From assembly GCF_029537235.1 (NCBI RefSeq), contig NZ_CP120638.1, positions 124,001 to 188,000 on the forward strand: a stretch of 64,000 bases of DNA, in the 5' to 3' direction. Positions 20,027 to 30,694 of the stretch are shown one piece after another; the first letter of the stretch is position 1; each line of letters starts with the position of its first letter. This stretch comes from Rhizobium sp. 32-5/1. Lineage in GTDB: Bacteria; Pseudomonadota; Alphaproteobacteria; Rhizobiales; Rhizobiaceae. The notes beneath the pieces were generated by a model that saw only the letters and a program-made list of their open reading frames with translations, had not been told where the DNA came from and did no database searches. A program made the position numbers and the translations under genes.

Positions 20027-20717
20027 CCGATTGCCTCCAGAAGCGGCGGAAGTCCGCCGAGATCGGCGATCTCGTGAAAGCGCGGGTGATTTTCCGGCCT
20101 GTCGGCATGTTCGAACGACCATGTCAGCGCATGCGGTACATAAACACCCCAGCTGCCGGCCTCAAGCGCCGGCAGAACGTCGGACTTCAGGGAATTGCCC
20201 ACCATCAGGCTTTTTGCAGGTCCGTCACCATGGCGGGCAAAGACCTTGGCATAGGTCGCGACCGTCTTGTCGCTGACGATCTCGATCGCATCAAAAAATC
20301 ACCAAGGCCGGAGGCCGCCAGCTTGCGTTCCTGATCGAACAGATCTCCCTTTGTGATGAGGACCAGCCGATAGCGACCCGCGAGCGCTTCCAACGTTTCG
20401 GATACATTTGCGAGGGTTTCCAGCGGATGGCCGAGCATGTCGCGACCGGCCTCCAGAATGCCCGAGATGACGGCGCCGGGTGCCTTGCCGTCGGTCACCT
20501 CCAGCGCAGTTTCGATCATCGACAAGGTAAAACCCTTGATGCCGAAACCGTAGAGGGCGAGGTTGCGCTTCTGGGCGGACAGCAGCCGCTTCGGCAGGTC
20601 CACGCCTGCATGGTCCTTCAATAGGTCGAGAAATCGTGCTTGCGTCAACTGGTAGAATTGCTCGTTCTGCCAAAGCGTATCATCGGCATCGAAACCGATC
20701 GTGGTCACGTTCTGCAC
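20023..20717 (-). CDS. HAD-superfamily hydrolase; one frame break
   Basis: About 231 aa when one base is restored in the A6 run 20293-20298 (plus-strand coordinates), which joins G-D-F-F-D-A-I-E-I-V-S-D-K to V-A-T-Y-A-K-V-F-A. HAD motif I is F-D-A-D-D-T-L, motif II L-V-L-I-T-K-G-D, and motif IV lies in the M-V-G-N-S-L-K-S-D segment. The mid-sized cap region places it in the phosphoglycolate-phosphatase-like subfamily I; the substrate is unknown. The gene is convergent with the cinA-like gene and the two stops overlap at CTAG 20023-20026. Confidence 0.85.
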
Positions 20718-20727
20718 GAGCCCGCGC

Positions 20728-21327
20728 CTATTTTTCTGCGATCTTGAACGGCTGGTCGATGCTGGTGGTCTTGCCGCTGTTCACGTCGTTGAAGTGGAAG
20801 CGCAGGATATAGTCGCCGGCCGGTGCACCGCTGACGTCGATGGTCAGCGTCGAATAGATCTCCTGATTGCGGAAAAATCCGGTGAAGGTGAAATCACCGA
20901 ACGCCTTCTGCCCGGCAAGCACATCACCGGCCGGATTTAATATGTCGAAATCGACGGTGAAATGCGTCGCGATCTTGCCCTGAACCGGCGATTGTTTCCA
21001 GCTCAGACCCACGGGCTCGACATAGGAGATCAGCGATTCACCCGGTTTGAAGACCGGTTCCTCCTTGGGCTCGTACATCGCATAGCCTGCGGGATCGGAT
21101 TTAACGAAAACCGCCTTGCCGAGTGAAAAGGGCAGGGATTCAGAAAAATCGCTGATCGCCCGGCGCATGACATCATGGGCGCCGATGGCATCGCCGCTTG
21201 CCGCAAGTCCCTCAGCCTTGGCCGCCGCCTCTGCGAGGGGACCGGCCAAGGTCTGACCGGTCAGTTCGAAAATCGAGAGTACCGCCAATGCCGCGCCAGC
21301 GGCCAGTCCCAGTCGATGCCGTGCCAT
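20728..21327 (-). CDS. Exported hypothetical protein (199 aa)
   Basis: A signal peptide is clear: M-A-R-H-R-L-G-L-A-A-G followed by a hydrophobic stretch and an A-G-P-L-A cleavage region near residue 29. The mature protein has a helical N-terminal part and an immunoglobulin-like beta-rich C-terminal half (S-T-L-T-I-D-V-S-G-A-P-A-G-D-Y-I-L-R-F). No catalytic motif is seen. It follows the HAD gene start by only 10 nt on the same strand and is upstream of it, so the two are likely co-transcribed. Function unknown. Confidence 0.7.
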   Translation of the reverse strand: MARHRLGLAAGAALAVLSIFELTGQTLAGPLAEAAAKAEGLAASGDAIGAHDVMRRAISDFSESLPFSLGKAVFVKSDPAGYAMYEPKEEPVFKPGESLISYVEPVGLSWKQSPVQGKIATHFTVDFDILNPAGDVLAGQKAFGDFTFTGFFRNQEIYSTLTIDVSGAPAGDYILRFHFNDVNSGKTTSIDQPFKIAEK

Positions 21328-21513
21328 GATCTTGTTTCCCCCACGCTCCCAAACTCTTTGAAAGATTTCTGTATTTTCGGCGGCGAGTCAAGGCGAGAGA
21401 GGCCAAACGCCCCTTGCGGCAATGAAACGAATCAAGATTCCGATACTCCGGTTTCAGGGGCGTGCAGTGGCATCCACAACACCAATGTGTCATAGGGGCG
21501 CAAAGAAATTTGC

Positions 21514-22782
21514 ATGAAAGCCGGACCGGACATGAACCGCCAAGACGTCGATACTGCAGCCGAGGCGCTGCGCAGCCTTTTCCCGGCAACACCGCTACAG
21601 CTGAACGAACATCTGAGCGCCCGCTACAACGCCTCGATCTACCTGAAGCGGGAAGATCTTTCACCGGTTCGATCCTACAAGATTCGCGGCGCTTTCAACT
21701 TCTTCCGTAAGGTGATTGCCGCGGGCGGGACCGGCAAGACCTTTGTCTGCGCCTCGGCCGGCAATCATGCGCAGGGATTTGCCTTCGTCTGCCGCCATTT
21801 CGGCGTACCGGGCGTAGTCTTCATGCCGGTGACAACGCCACAGCAGAAAATCGACAAGACGCGCATGTTCGGCGGCGCGTTCATCACCATCAAGCTGTTC
21901 GGCGACTTCTTCGACCAGTGCTACAAGGCAGCGCAGGAACATGTTGAACAGATTGATGGTTTCATGGTTCCACCTTTTGACCATGCCGACATTATCGAGG
22001 GGCAGGCGACCGTTGCCGCAGAGATGATGGAGCAGTTGCCAGACGGTGTACTGCCGGATCTCGTCGTGCTGCCGGTTGGCGGCGGCGGGCTTTCGGCCGG
22101 CGTGACCGCTTATTTCAAGGGCCATGTCGACCCGACAGCCTTCCTGTTTTGCGAACCCGCGGGGGCGCCGAGCCTGAAGCGAAGCCTCGAAGCAGGCGCA
22201 CAGGTGACGCTCGATCAGGTCGATAATTTCGTCGATGGCGCCGCCGTTGCCCGGATCGGTGACCTTAATTTCGAGGCGCTGCAAAGCTTCTCGTCTGATC
22301 AGGTCATGCTGCTGCCTGAAAACGCGATCTGCGTCACGATCACCGACATGCTGAATGTCGAAGGCGTCGTGCTGGAGCCGGCCGGGGCTCTTGCCATTAC
22401 CGCGCTTGATGCTCTGGGGCGTGAGAAACTCGAAGGCAAGACCGTGGTCGCTGTCGTCTCCGGCGGCAACTTCGATTTCGAACGCCTGCCCGACGTCAAA
22501 GAACGGGCGATGCGGCATCTCGGACTGAAGAAATACTTCATCCTGCGCATGGCGCAAAGGCCCGGCGCCCTGAAGGATTTTCTCAATATGCTCGGCGACG
22601 AGGACGATATTGCCCGCTTCGAATACCTCAAAAAATCGGCCCGCAATTTTGGTTCGATCCTGATCGGCATCGAAACAAAGAAGCCGGAGAATTTTCCACG
22701 GCTAAAGGCGGCCTTTGATGCAGCCGGTCTGCGGTACCAGGACATTACCGACAACGAAATCCTGTCCAATCTCGTTATATGA
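21514..22782 (+). CDS. ilvA: Threonine ammonia-lyase (threonine dehydratase)
   Basis: A PLP enzyme of 422 aa that deaminates threonine to 2-oxobutanoate, the first step of isoleucine synthesis. The PLP lysine lies in R-S-Y-K-I-R-G-A-F, the substrate loop is S-A-G-N-H-A-Q-G, and the phosphate loop is P-V-G-G-G-G-L. A C-terminal ACT-like regulatory domain of about 90 residues follows (R-M-A-Q-R-P-G-A-L-K-D-F-L). The length fits the short form with one regulatory domain rather than the E. coli enzyme of over 500 aa. ATG 21532 is an alternative start giving 416 aa; neither has a strong ribosome-binding site. Confidence 0.92.
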   Translation: MKAGPDMNRQDVDTAAEALRSLFPATPLQLNEHLSARYNASIYLKREDLSPVRSYKIRGAFNFFRKVIAAGGTGKTFVCASAGNHAQGFAFVCRHFGVPGVVFMPVTTPQQKIDKTRMFGGAFITIKLFGDFFDQCYKAAQEHVEQIDGFMVPPFDHADIIEGQATVAAEMMEQLPDGVLPDLVVLPVGGGGLSAGVTAYFKGHVDPTAFLFCEPAGAPSLKRSLEAGAQVTLDQVDNFVDGAAVARIGDLNFEALQSFSSDQVMLLPENAICVTITDMLNVEGVVLEPAGALAITALDALGREKLEGKTVVAVVSGGNFDFERLPDVKERAMRHLGLKKYFILRMAQRPGALKDFLNMLGDEDDIARFEYLKKSARNFGSILIGIETKKPENFPRLKAAFDAAGLRYQDITDNEILSNLVI

Positions 22783-23013
22783 TTAACTCATCTAAACAAT
22801 GGCTTGCTGCGGAATTGTAATTCTTTTTGAGAGCCGACAACAATCAATCGCCGTCTCTTGTACAAGCGGCTGCTCCATCCGGAGCGCGGCGCTGATATGC
22901 GGCGGTCGGCGACAGTCTGGACACAAGGGCACAAGAGTCCGCCCCATATCACGCCTGTGGAGTTTCAAGAACTTGGTCTTTGACGGCGTCATTGACCATG
23001 GTAAGTCTGGTGC

Positions 23014-23331
23014 ATGGCTTCATTCTTCTCAAAATTGTTCGGCTTGTCCGGTGGTGCGGCAAAGGAAGCGGAGGCGCTTCCCGGCAAGACGGAGACCTAT
23101 GCCGATTGCCTGATCAAGGCCGCGCCGAAGCGCGAAGCCTCGCAATATCGCCTTGGCGGAATCATCGAGAAGCAAATCGACGGGCAGACGCGCATTCGCT
23201 CGTTCATCCGCGCCGACCTGTTCAGTTCAGAGCAGGATGCAACAGACGCCGCTTTTCGCAAGGCCAGACAGATTATCGACCAGCACGGTCCATCTTTGTT
23301 TGCAGATGATGCCCCGATGCGGCAGGTCTGA
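23014..23331 (+). CDS. HlyU-family protein
   Basis: A 105-aa protein beginning M-A-S-F-F-S-K-L-F-G, with the conserved central Y-R-L-G-G-I-I-E-K and F-I-R-A-D-L-F-S-S-E-Q-D-A segments of the HlyU family (named after a Vibrio haemolysin regulator). The founding member is a winged-helix regulator, but this short form in Rhizobiales is not characterised, so a regulatory role is only family-based. It is convergent with the cpdB gene, with a GC-rich hairpin between them. Confidence 0.8.
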   Translation: MASFFSKLFGLSGGAAKEAEALPGKTETYADCLIKAAPKREASQYRLGGIIEKQIDGQTRIRSFIRADLFSSEQDATDAAFRKARQIIDQHGPSLFADDAPMRQV

Positions 23332-23350
23332 GGCGTTGCAGGCATGAGCG

Positions 23351-23384
23351 AAAAGGGCGGCCGATGAGCCGCCCAATCTGTTTT
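23351..23384 (+). terminator. Candidate terminator between hlyU-like and cpdB genes
   Basis: GGGCGGC (23355-23361) pairs with GCCGCCC (23368-23374) over a 6-nt loop, with A4 before and AATCTGTTTT after. Flanking A and T runs mean it could act in both directions for these convergent genes. Confidence 0.65.
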
Positions 23385-23393
23385 CAGGTGAAT

Positions 23394-25375
23394 TCAAAGC
23401 GTGATCCTGAACCGCGCAAAGCCTTCAGTACCTTCACCAGCCTCCTCGATCTTGACGCCTTTGACGGCAGCCGCATAGCTCCTGGCCTTTGGACCGCTGT
23501 CAAAGATGACGGTGGTGCCGGCCAGCGGTACGAAGGTCCAGTTGGCATCGGCCGACGGGTTGATGGTGCCTTCGGCGATGATGTAGCGGACGATCACGTC
23601 GCGGTTGGTATCGGGTGCGACGAAGACAACCTTGTCGGCGCCGATTTCCGGGAAATTGCCGCCACCGCCAGCCCGATAGTTGTTTGTAGCGATAACGAAT
23701 TTCTGATTTGGATCAATCGGCTTTCCGGAAAACTGAAGGTTCTGGATTCGGTTTGATCCTGCATTGATCTCCTTGCCGTCCTTGTCGTATTTCGGCGGCT
23801 GCGAGAGGTCGATGGCATAGGTGACGCCATCCATGACATCGAAATTATAGGATGGAAAGCTGTCGCTGAGCAGCACGGCATCCTTGGCGCCGGGTTTGAC
23901 ATGGTTGAACATGCCGGCCGACATTTCGAGCCAGTTCTTGACTTGGGCGCCGGTGATGACGACGGCCTGCACCGTGTTCGGGTAAAGATAAAGGTCGGCT
24001 ACATTGCGTATAGCGATGTCGCCCGCGGGTACGTCGGTATAGTAGTCCGCACCGCCACGGCCGCCGGCCTTGAAGGGTGCGGCCGCGGACAGGATCGGCA
24101 AGTCCTTGTATTCGGTCTCCTTCAGCATGTCCTTGATGTACCAAGTCTGCGCCTGCGAGACGATCTGCACGGACGGATCATCGGCGACCAAGGCGAAATA
24201 GGACTGCAGCGGCGCGGCGGTCTTACCAACGGGCGTGCGGACATAGGCAAGCGTCGCGTCGTGCTCGGCCTGGGCTGCGGCCAGCACTTCTTTCTTGTCC
24301 CCGACATTGGCGACGACCTTCTTGTCTTCGCGATGATAGATCGGACGCGCCTCGCTGGTGGAGGAGACGACGCGCCAGGTTCCGCCGTCGCGCTCGAGTA
24401 GCAGATCGATCAGGCCGAGATGCGAGCCCCAGAAACCACCCATGACACCGGGCTTGCCGGAGACCAGCCCCTTGACGTTGTCGACACCGGCAACGCCCTC
24501 GAATTTCGGCCCCGGGAAATCGAGATGGCTGTGGCCGGTGACGATCGCGTCGATGCCCTCGATGGCGGCCAGCGGCACGGAGGCATTTTCGAGATTTTCT
24601 TCATAGGCCTGCTGACCGATGCCGGAGTGGGACAGGGCGACGACGATATCGGCGCCTTCCTCACGCATCTGCGGCACCCATGCCTGCGCCGCCTTGACGA
24701 TGTCCCTTGTCATGGCCTTGCCTTCAAGGTTCTTGGCATCCCAGGTCATGATCTGCGGCGGCACGAAACCGATCAGGCCGATGCGGATCGGATGTTCTGC
24801 GCCGCTGCCATCCTTCACCTTGCGATCAAGGATAATGTAGGGCTTGAGGAAAAGCTCGTCCTCGCGGGCATTGCCGGCCAGCGTCCCCTTGGTCAGGTTT
24901 GCGCAGACCAGCGGGAAATTGGCGCCGTTCGTGACATTGAAGAGGAAATCGAGGCCGTAGTTGAATTCATGGTTGCCAAGCGTGCCGCAATCATAACCGA
25001 GCACATTCATCGCGGCGATCACCGGGTGCATGTCGCCTGCCTTCATGCCTCGTTGATAGGCAATATAGTCGCCCATCGGATTGCCCTGTAGGAAATCGCC
25101 ATTGTCGACGAGGATCGAGTTGCTGGCCTCGGCGCGGATCGCATCGATGATCGAGGCGGTACGGGCAAGCCCCATCGTGTCGTTCGGCTTGTCGGCATAA
25201 TAGTCATAGGGGAAGACGTTGACGTGCAGGTCCGTCGTTTCCATGATGCGCAGATGCGCCTGATTGGCGGCGGCGCGCGCCGAGAACGGATGCAGCAGGA
25301 CCATTGCCGCGCCGGCGGACAGGCCGCCGATAAGCAAACGGCGGGACAGGGTGAGGGGCTGGACGGGTTGCTCAT
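23394..25375 (-). CDS. cpdB: Periplasmic 2',3'-cyclic-nucleotide 2'-phosphodiesterase / 3'-nucleotidase; frame break near the start
   Basis: About 660 aa, close to E. coli CpdB (647). The start is ATG 25375 behind AAAGGTGA, with one base missing in GGG 25365-25367; without the repair the frame has no sensible start. The repaired N-terminus carries a twin-arginine-like signal (L-S-R-R-L-L-I-G-G-L-S). Metallophosphoesterase motifs are in order: T-T-D-L-H-V-N, V-D-N-G-D-F-L-Q-G, G-N-H-E-F-N-Y-G, G-H-S-H-L-D. The C-terminal 5'-nucleotidase domain shows D-G-V-T-Y-A-I-D-L. The enzyme scavenges extracellular cyclic nucleotides and 3'-nucleotides. It is divergent from the diguanylate-cyclase gene. 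Confidence 0.92.
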
Positions 25376-25638
25376 GACAATCACCTTTCGAACAATCTGA
25401 CGCGACATTGGGTGGAGCGGTGGCTGCGATGTTGGCCAAGGAACATGTCCGCAGTGTGATGCCAGCCCCCCAGCGGGATCTCGATGATGGCTGATGTATC
25501 CGGCGGGGCAAGCCCCAGAATTTTGCGGGTGTCGTTTGCGGGCGATACTTCCGCCGCAGATTTAGCGATATGAACTATAAAGTTTTGTTCAAACTTGCAG
25601 GTTAGGACTACATTCATGCAATCCGAGTGACGCATTCA

Positions 25639-26889
25639 ATGGCCAATCTATTTCTATTTCTAGGTGAAGCGCTCGTCTACGTGACGATCATGATCACTCT
25701 GCTCCATCTGCGTCACAGATTGGGCCTCGGCGTGTTCATTGCAGCGCTTGGCGTCATGCACTTTATCGAGACCTATCTGGCCGCTGTGTTCTATGTGCAA
25801 TTGCCCTTTGGGGTCATCTCACCGGGCTCCGCCGTGCTGTTTTCCGGCAAGCTGATGATGATCCTGCTTCTTTACGTCAAGGAGGATGCTGCTACGGTGC
25901 GCCAGCCAATCTATGGCCTACTCGTCGGCAACTTTCTGACGGTGGCGCTTGGTTTCATCCTGCAACAGCATGAGACGGTGTCGATCGTACCGGGCCGCAT
26001 CGCTGATCTTGCTTTCATCGACGAGATGGGCTGGCTCATGGTGTGGGGTACGCTGCTCCTTTATCTCGATTCGCTGCTCATCATCCTTCTATACGAGCGG
26101 TTAGGGCATCGGTTGCGACGGTTCATGACGTTGCGGTTCTTTCTCTGCGGCGCTCTCGTGCTCACCTTCGACCAAGCCGGTTTCTTTATCGCCTTGCACG
26201 CCATGAACGGTGCGCCGGCTGAAGTCTTCTGGGGCGGTTGGCTGGCGAAAATGGGTGCGGCGGCCTTTTATTCCGTTTTGCTCGGCGCCTATCTGCATTT
26301 CTCCAACCATACAGTGCTTGCCGTATCGCGGCGGCCGATCGGCGATATCTTCAACGACCTGACATTTCGCGAGCGCTATGAAGATCTGCTCTCGCGCTCG
26401 GGGCGCGACAGCCTGACAGGCACACTCGATCGCGGCCGGTTCGAGTTCGACGGGATACGATTGATCCGCAACGCCGTCGCGACGGGAACACCCGCCAGCC
26501 TAATGATCATCGATGCCGATCATTTCAAGAGCGTCAACGACCGCCTGGGGCATCCGGAAGGCGACCGCGTGCTGAAGGCCATCGTCAGCAGCATGAAGGC
26601 ACATCTCAGACCCACAGACCATCTGTTCCGCTATGGTGGCGAGGAATTCGCCATTCTCAGCGAGGACCTTAATGCCGCGTTGGCGCTCCAGCATGCGGAA
26701 GACATCCGGGCAGGCGTCGAGGCCGTGGTCCGAACCAGCGATCAAGCTGTCGTCACCATCAGCATAGGCATCGCTTCGACACCGCAGGACGGCTCGACGC
26801 TGAAGGACCTTCTGTCGCGCGCCGACGCCATGCTCTACCAAGCCAAACGCAATGGCCGCAATCGCGTCGAAAGCGGTATTGCATCCTGA
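25639..26889 (+). CDS. Membrane diguanylate cyclase (GGDEF protein)
   Basis: About 416 aa from ATG 25639 (an in-frame GTG at 25627 is an alternative). The N-terminal ~220 residues contain about seven hydrophobic helices with no known sensory signature, followed by a linker and a GGDEF domain with D-S-L-T-G-T-L-D-R, D-A-D-H-F-K-S-V-N-D and the active site R-Y-G-G-E-E-F. A product-inhibition R-x-x-D site is not obvious. It should synthesise cyclic di-GMP in response to an unknown membrane signal. It is the first of four c-di-GMP proteins in the window. Confidence 0.88.
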   Translation: MANLFLFLGEALVYVTIMITLLHLRHRLGLGVFIAALGVMHFIETYLAAVFYVQLPFGVISPGSAVLFSGKLMMILLLYVKEDAATVRQPIYGLLVGNFLTVALGFILQQHETVSIVPGRIADLAFIDEMGWLMVWGTLLLYLDSLLIILLYERLGHRLRRFMTLRFFLCGALVLTFDQAGFFIALHAMNGAPAEVFWGGWLAKMGAAAFYSVLLGAYLHFSNHTVLAVSRRPIGDIFNDLTFRERYEDLLSRSGRDSLTGTLDRGRFEFDGIRLIRNAVATGTPASLMIIDADHFKSVNDRLGHPEGDRVLKAIVSSMKAHLRPTDHLFRYGGEEFAILSEDLNAALALQHAEDIRAGVEAVVRTSDQAVVTISIGIASTPQDGSTLKDLLSRADAMLYQAKRNGRNRVESGIAS

Positions 26890-26911
26890 TCTTTGCTTTG
26901 GGCACTGCGCT

Positions 26912-27370
26912 TTAGACGCCGACGTTGGGGCGGTCTATTATCTCTCGCAGGGAAAAGCTGGAATTGATCTTCACGACATGCGGCAGGGCCGATAGCCAGT
27001 CGCGGTGAATGCGCTCGTAGTCCTCGAGATCCTTGGCAGCGACGCGCAGGATGTAATCGTACTCGCCGGACATCAGGTAGCAGACCAGCACATTCGGACA
27101 CAGCTTCACGGCAGCTTCGAATTCGGTCAGGGTCTTGGCAAACTGGCCGGAGAGTGAGATGTGCACGATAACCATGATGCGATAATCGAGCGCCTTATGC
27201 GACAATCTTGCATGATAGCCACTGATCACGCCGGTCTTTTCGAGAATATCGACACGCCGCGAACAGGCGGATGCCGACAAGCCGATCTTCTCTGCAAGTT
27301 CCGCGTTGGCGATGCGTCCGTTCTGCTGGAGAACACGCAGAATTGCAGCATCGATTGTATCCATCGGCAT
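26912..27370 (-). CDS. Lrp/AsnC-family transcriptional regulator, probable regulator of ald
   Basis: 152 aa from the ATG at 27370 (27364 is also possible). N-terminal helix-turn-helix: [10 protein letters not shown], then [16 protein letters not shown]. The C-terminal RAM/AsnC effector domain carries [12 protein letters not shown]. It is divergently transcribed from the alanine dehydrogenase gene across a 154-bp gap, the arrangement of AldR-type activators, which respond to alanine. Regulation of ald is inferred from this layout. Confidence 0.88.
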   Translation of the reverse strand: MPMDTIDAAILRVLQQNGRIANAELAEKIGLSASACSRRVDILEKTGVISGYHARLSHKALDYRIMVIVHISLSGQFAKTLTEFEAAVKLCPNVLVCYLMSGEYDYILRVAAKDLEDYERIHRDWLSALPHVVKINSSFSLREIIDRPNVGV

Positions 27371-27404
27371 TGTTCGAAATTTCCTTCGAGGATTTGATGT
27401 TTTA

Positions 27405-27428
27405 CGCAAGAATACGCGAAAAATTGCG
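27405..27428. promoter_or_regulatory. Imperfect inverted repeat in the lrp-ald intergenic region, candidate Lrp operator
   Basis: CGCAA (27405-27409) and TTGCG (27424-27428) face each other across an A/T-rich 14-bp spacer. A/T-rich imperfect palindromes of this size are typical of Lrp-family sites. The shortness of the arms keeps confidence low. Confidence 0.4.
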
Positions 27429-27524
27429 CATTTCATATCTGTCTTTGCAAGGACATTCCATTCCGTTTCTGGTTGGCTAGCAATGTCGAGGAAAGCGGCT
27501 TTTGCCCAATGGAGAGGAACGCGC

Positions 27525-28643
<1,119 letters not shown>

Positions 28644-28658
28644 CCAGATAAGTGATCC

Positions 28659-29168
28659 TTAGATGAAGGCGCCGCGATCTGCGTGATGCGGCGCCTTTCG
28701 TCTGTCTATGCGGCATTGGAAACAATTGTTGCGGGCGGAGCGCACATGCACATAGGCGATGTCCTCGCGGGACAGCAGTTCGTCCGCCCTGCCTGCGATG
28801 CGGGCCGTTTCGGTGACGGCACCCGTTCCATAGACGATCCGGTCATCGGCACCATAACCACGGAGGATGAAGTCTGGACTCGTTTCCAGAACGGGCGGCA
28901 GAATTTCGATTGCATCGTAGCGTGGGCACGGTTCGGCATGAAGAAAGATCGGGCCGGTCTCGGCATAGGGCTGCAGCGCCGGGAAGGGGCGATAGGCCAG
29001 GGTGAGATAAGCCTCTCCGTCGTCAATGTTGCGAAGGCAGTGGCGGCACGGTGTGCCGGCGCCCGTCGACCGGCTGACCTCTGGTTTCATCCCATAGGCA
29101 TCTGGACCGCCGTTCCAGAGCTGTCGAGCGTCATTGGTCGGCATGGCGGTAAAAACGATGGTGGACAT
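28659..29168 (-). CDS. DUF1203-family protein
   Basis: 169 aa from the ATG at 29168. Conserved segments of DUF1203 are visible: G-T-P-C-R-H-C-L (C-x2-C-like), L-A-Y-R-P-F, G-P-I-F-L-H-A-E-P-C and a final Y-V-H-V-R-S-A-R-N-N-C-F-Q-C. The several Cys and His suggest metal binding, but no activity is known for the family. It converges on ald; a GC-rich stem at 28666-28697 overlaps its last codons. Confidence 0.82.
   Translation of the reverse strand: MSTIVFTAMPTNDARQLWNGGPDAYGMKPEVSRSTGAGTPCRHCLRNIDDGEAYLTLAYRPFPALQPYAETGPIFLHAEPCPRYDAIEILPPVLETSPDFILRGYGADDRIVYGTGAVTETARIAGRADELLSREDIAYVHVRSARNNCFQCRIDRRKAPHHADRGAFI
28666..28697 (+). terminator. GC-rich stem-loop at the ald / DUF1203 convergence
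   Basis: AAGGCGCCGC (28666-28675) pairs with GCGGCGCCTT (28688-28697) over a 12-nt loop. It lies 23 nt past the ald stop but is followed by few U residues and overlaps the end of the opposing coding region, so terminator function is uncertain. Confidence 0.45.
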
Positions 29169-29253
29169 GGCAGGCTCCCGTAAATTGCTGCCATTAACCT
29201 GCAACCGCATTGCGACCGGCGACACCCGATTCTTGCCGGAGGTATAAAGCCGC

Positions 29254-29820
29254 TCAGAATAGCCCGGACAGCGCCGACAATTCCTTGTCGCTCAGCGGCA
29301 GCAGCGTGTCGTCTCGGGTTGAGACCGGAGAAAAACCGAAGCGCTGATAGAGTTGAAGCGCGCGCGGATGGTCGAGATTGTTGGTCGAGACTTTGACGAC
29401 CTTTGGATTGTAGCTCCAGGCGGCATAGAGTGTCTGCAACAGAAACCATTTGCCAAGGCCAAGGCCGAGCGCATGCTCGAACATGCCGAAGTGGGAAAGT
29501 TCGACCGTATCCTCATCCAGCTGTAGCAACTCGAAGAAGCCGGCCGGTGCACCGTTGACGTAAATCACCGACACGGAATTGCGTTTGTCGTGCAAGGTCT
29601 TTGTCAGGGCCTCGTCATTGAGGCGCAGGCGATCGACCCAATGCCAGCGGCGGCCGACCTGCAGATACAGGAAACGATAGAAGGGCAACGGAATTTCCGG
29701 CACCCGCATGATCGCGGTCTGGATATTGATCGGGACAGGCAGGCTCTGCTTCGGCGGCGCCGTCATTTCCAGCTCGGTGATATGGACCGGAACAGGTTGG
29801 GGTGTCTTGCGCATGGCCAT
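29254..29820 (-). CDS. GNAT-family N-acetyltransferase
   Basis: 188 aa. The GNAT acetyl-CoA-binding core is seen as S-V-I-Y-V-N-G-A-P-A-G-F-F-E-L, the F-E-H-A-L-G-L-G-L-G-K-W loop and H-P-R-A-L-Q-L-Y-Q-R-F-G-F-S-P, the usual strand-helix motifs. The acceptor substrate is unknown. It begins 5 nt after the sulfurtransferase stop, so it is the last gene of the cysK-alaX-sseA-GNAT operon, which hints at an amino-acid or thiol-related substrate. Confidence 0.85.
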   Translation of the reverse strand: MAMRKTPQPVPVHITELEMTAPPKQSLPVPINIQTAIMRVPEIPLPFYRFLYLQVGRRWHWVDRLRLNDEALTKTLHDKRNSVSVIYVNGAPAGFFELLQLDEDTVELSHFGMFEHALGLGLGKWFLLQTLYAAWSYNPKVVKVSTNNLDHPRALQLYQRFGFSPVSTRDDTLLPLSDKELSALSGLF

Positions 29821-29825
29821 TCAGT

Positions 29826-30680
29826 TCATTCTTTCCCGGTAACGACAGCGGTGTCTTGCCTGCTGCCCCATTCAGACCAGGATCCATCGTAAAGCGTATT
29901 GTCCGCATGGCCAAGGGATTGCAGCGCCAGCGTGATGATTGCGGCGGTTACGCCGGAGCCGCAAGTTGTGACGACGGGCTTTGAAAGATCGATCCCGGCG
30001 GCCTCGATGGTTTTCCGCAACTCTTCGAGCGACTTCAATTTTCCGCCTTGCGAAAAAACGCCTGACGGCAGACTTTGGGCGCCCGGCATATGGCCGGAGC
30101 GCATGCCGGCTCGCGGTTCGGCTTCTTCGCCGGTAAATCGACCGGGGCCGCGTGCGTCGGCAATCTGACGTTCGCCGGAGGCGACGATGGCGGTCATCTC
30201 CTGGAAGCTGGTGACAGCCGCAGCGTTGAAGCTAGGGGTAAAGGGGACCGGCGAAGGCGCGGGGACGTCGGTCGTAACCGGGCGGCCGTCCGCCTTCCAG
30301 CCATCCATGCCGCCATCGAGAACGAAGACATTGCGCGCACCCATGGTGCGCAGGCTCCACCAGACGCGTGGCGCGGTGAAGATGCCGGGACCGTCATAGA
30401 CGATGATTGTGTCCGTTTCCCGAACGCCGAGATCGCCGACCGATTTCGCGAAAAACTCCGGCGAGGGCAGGGTATGCGGCAGGCCACTGGAAAGATCGGC
30501 AACGGCATCCTGGTCAAAGAACACGGCGCCTGGAATATGCGCGGCAGCATATTCTGCCTTCGGATCCCGCTGCTGCGCCGGCAGATACCAGGAAGCATCA
30601 ACGATCCGGATTCCCGGATCACCAAGCCGCTGCTCAAGCCAGTCGAGGGAAACAACGAACGCGCTGGTCGTATTGTTCAT
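29826..30680 (-). CDS. sseA: 3-mercaptopyruvate sulfurtransferase (two-domain rhodanese)
   Basis: 284 aa with two rhodanese domains. The catalytic loop C-G-S-G-V-T-A is in the second domain, the sequence characteristic of 3-mercaptopyruvate sulfurtransferase rather than thiosulfate sulfurtransferase. The first domain shows R-I-V-D-A-S-W-Y-L and H-I-P-G-A-V-F-F-D. It moves sulfur from mercaptopyruvate, a cysteine degradation product, to acceptors. Lying behind a cysteine-synthase homologue and an alanyl-tRNA editing gene, it fits a small operon for cysteine and related amino-acid handling. Confidence 0.93.
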   Translation of the reverse strand: MNNTTSAFVVSLDWLEQRLGDPGIRIVDASWYLPAQQRDPKAEYAAAHIPGAVFFDQDAVADLSSGLPHTLPSPEFFAKSVGDLGVRETDTIIVYDGPGIFTAPRVWWSLRTMGARNVFVLDGGMDGWKADGRPVTTDVPAPSPVPFTPSFNAAAVTSFQEMTAIVASGERQIADARGPGRFTGEEAEPRAGMRSGHMPGAQSLPSGVFSQGGKLKSLEELRKTIEAAGIDLSKPVVTTCGSGVTAAIITLALQSLGHADNTLYDGSWSEWGSRQDTAVVTGKE

Positions 30681-30694
30681 TGTGCGATCTCCAG

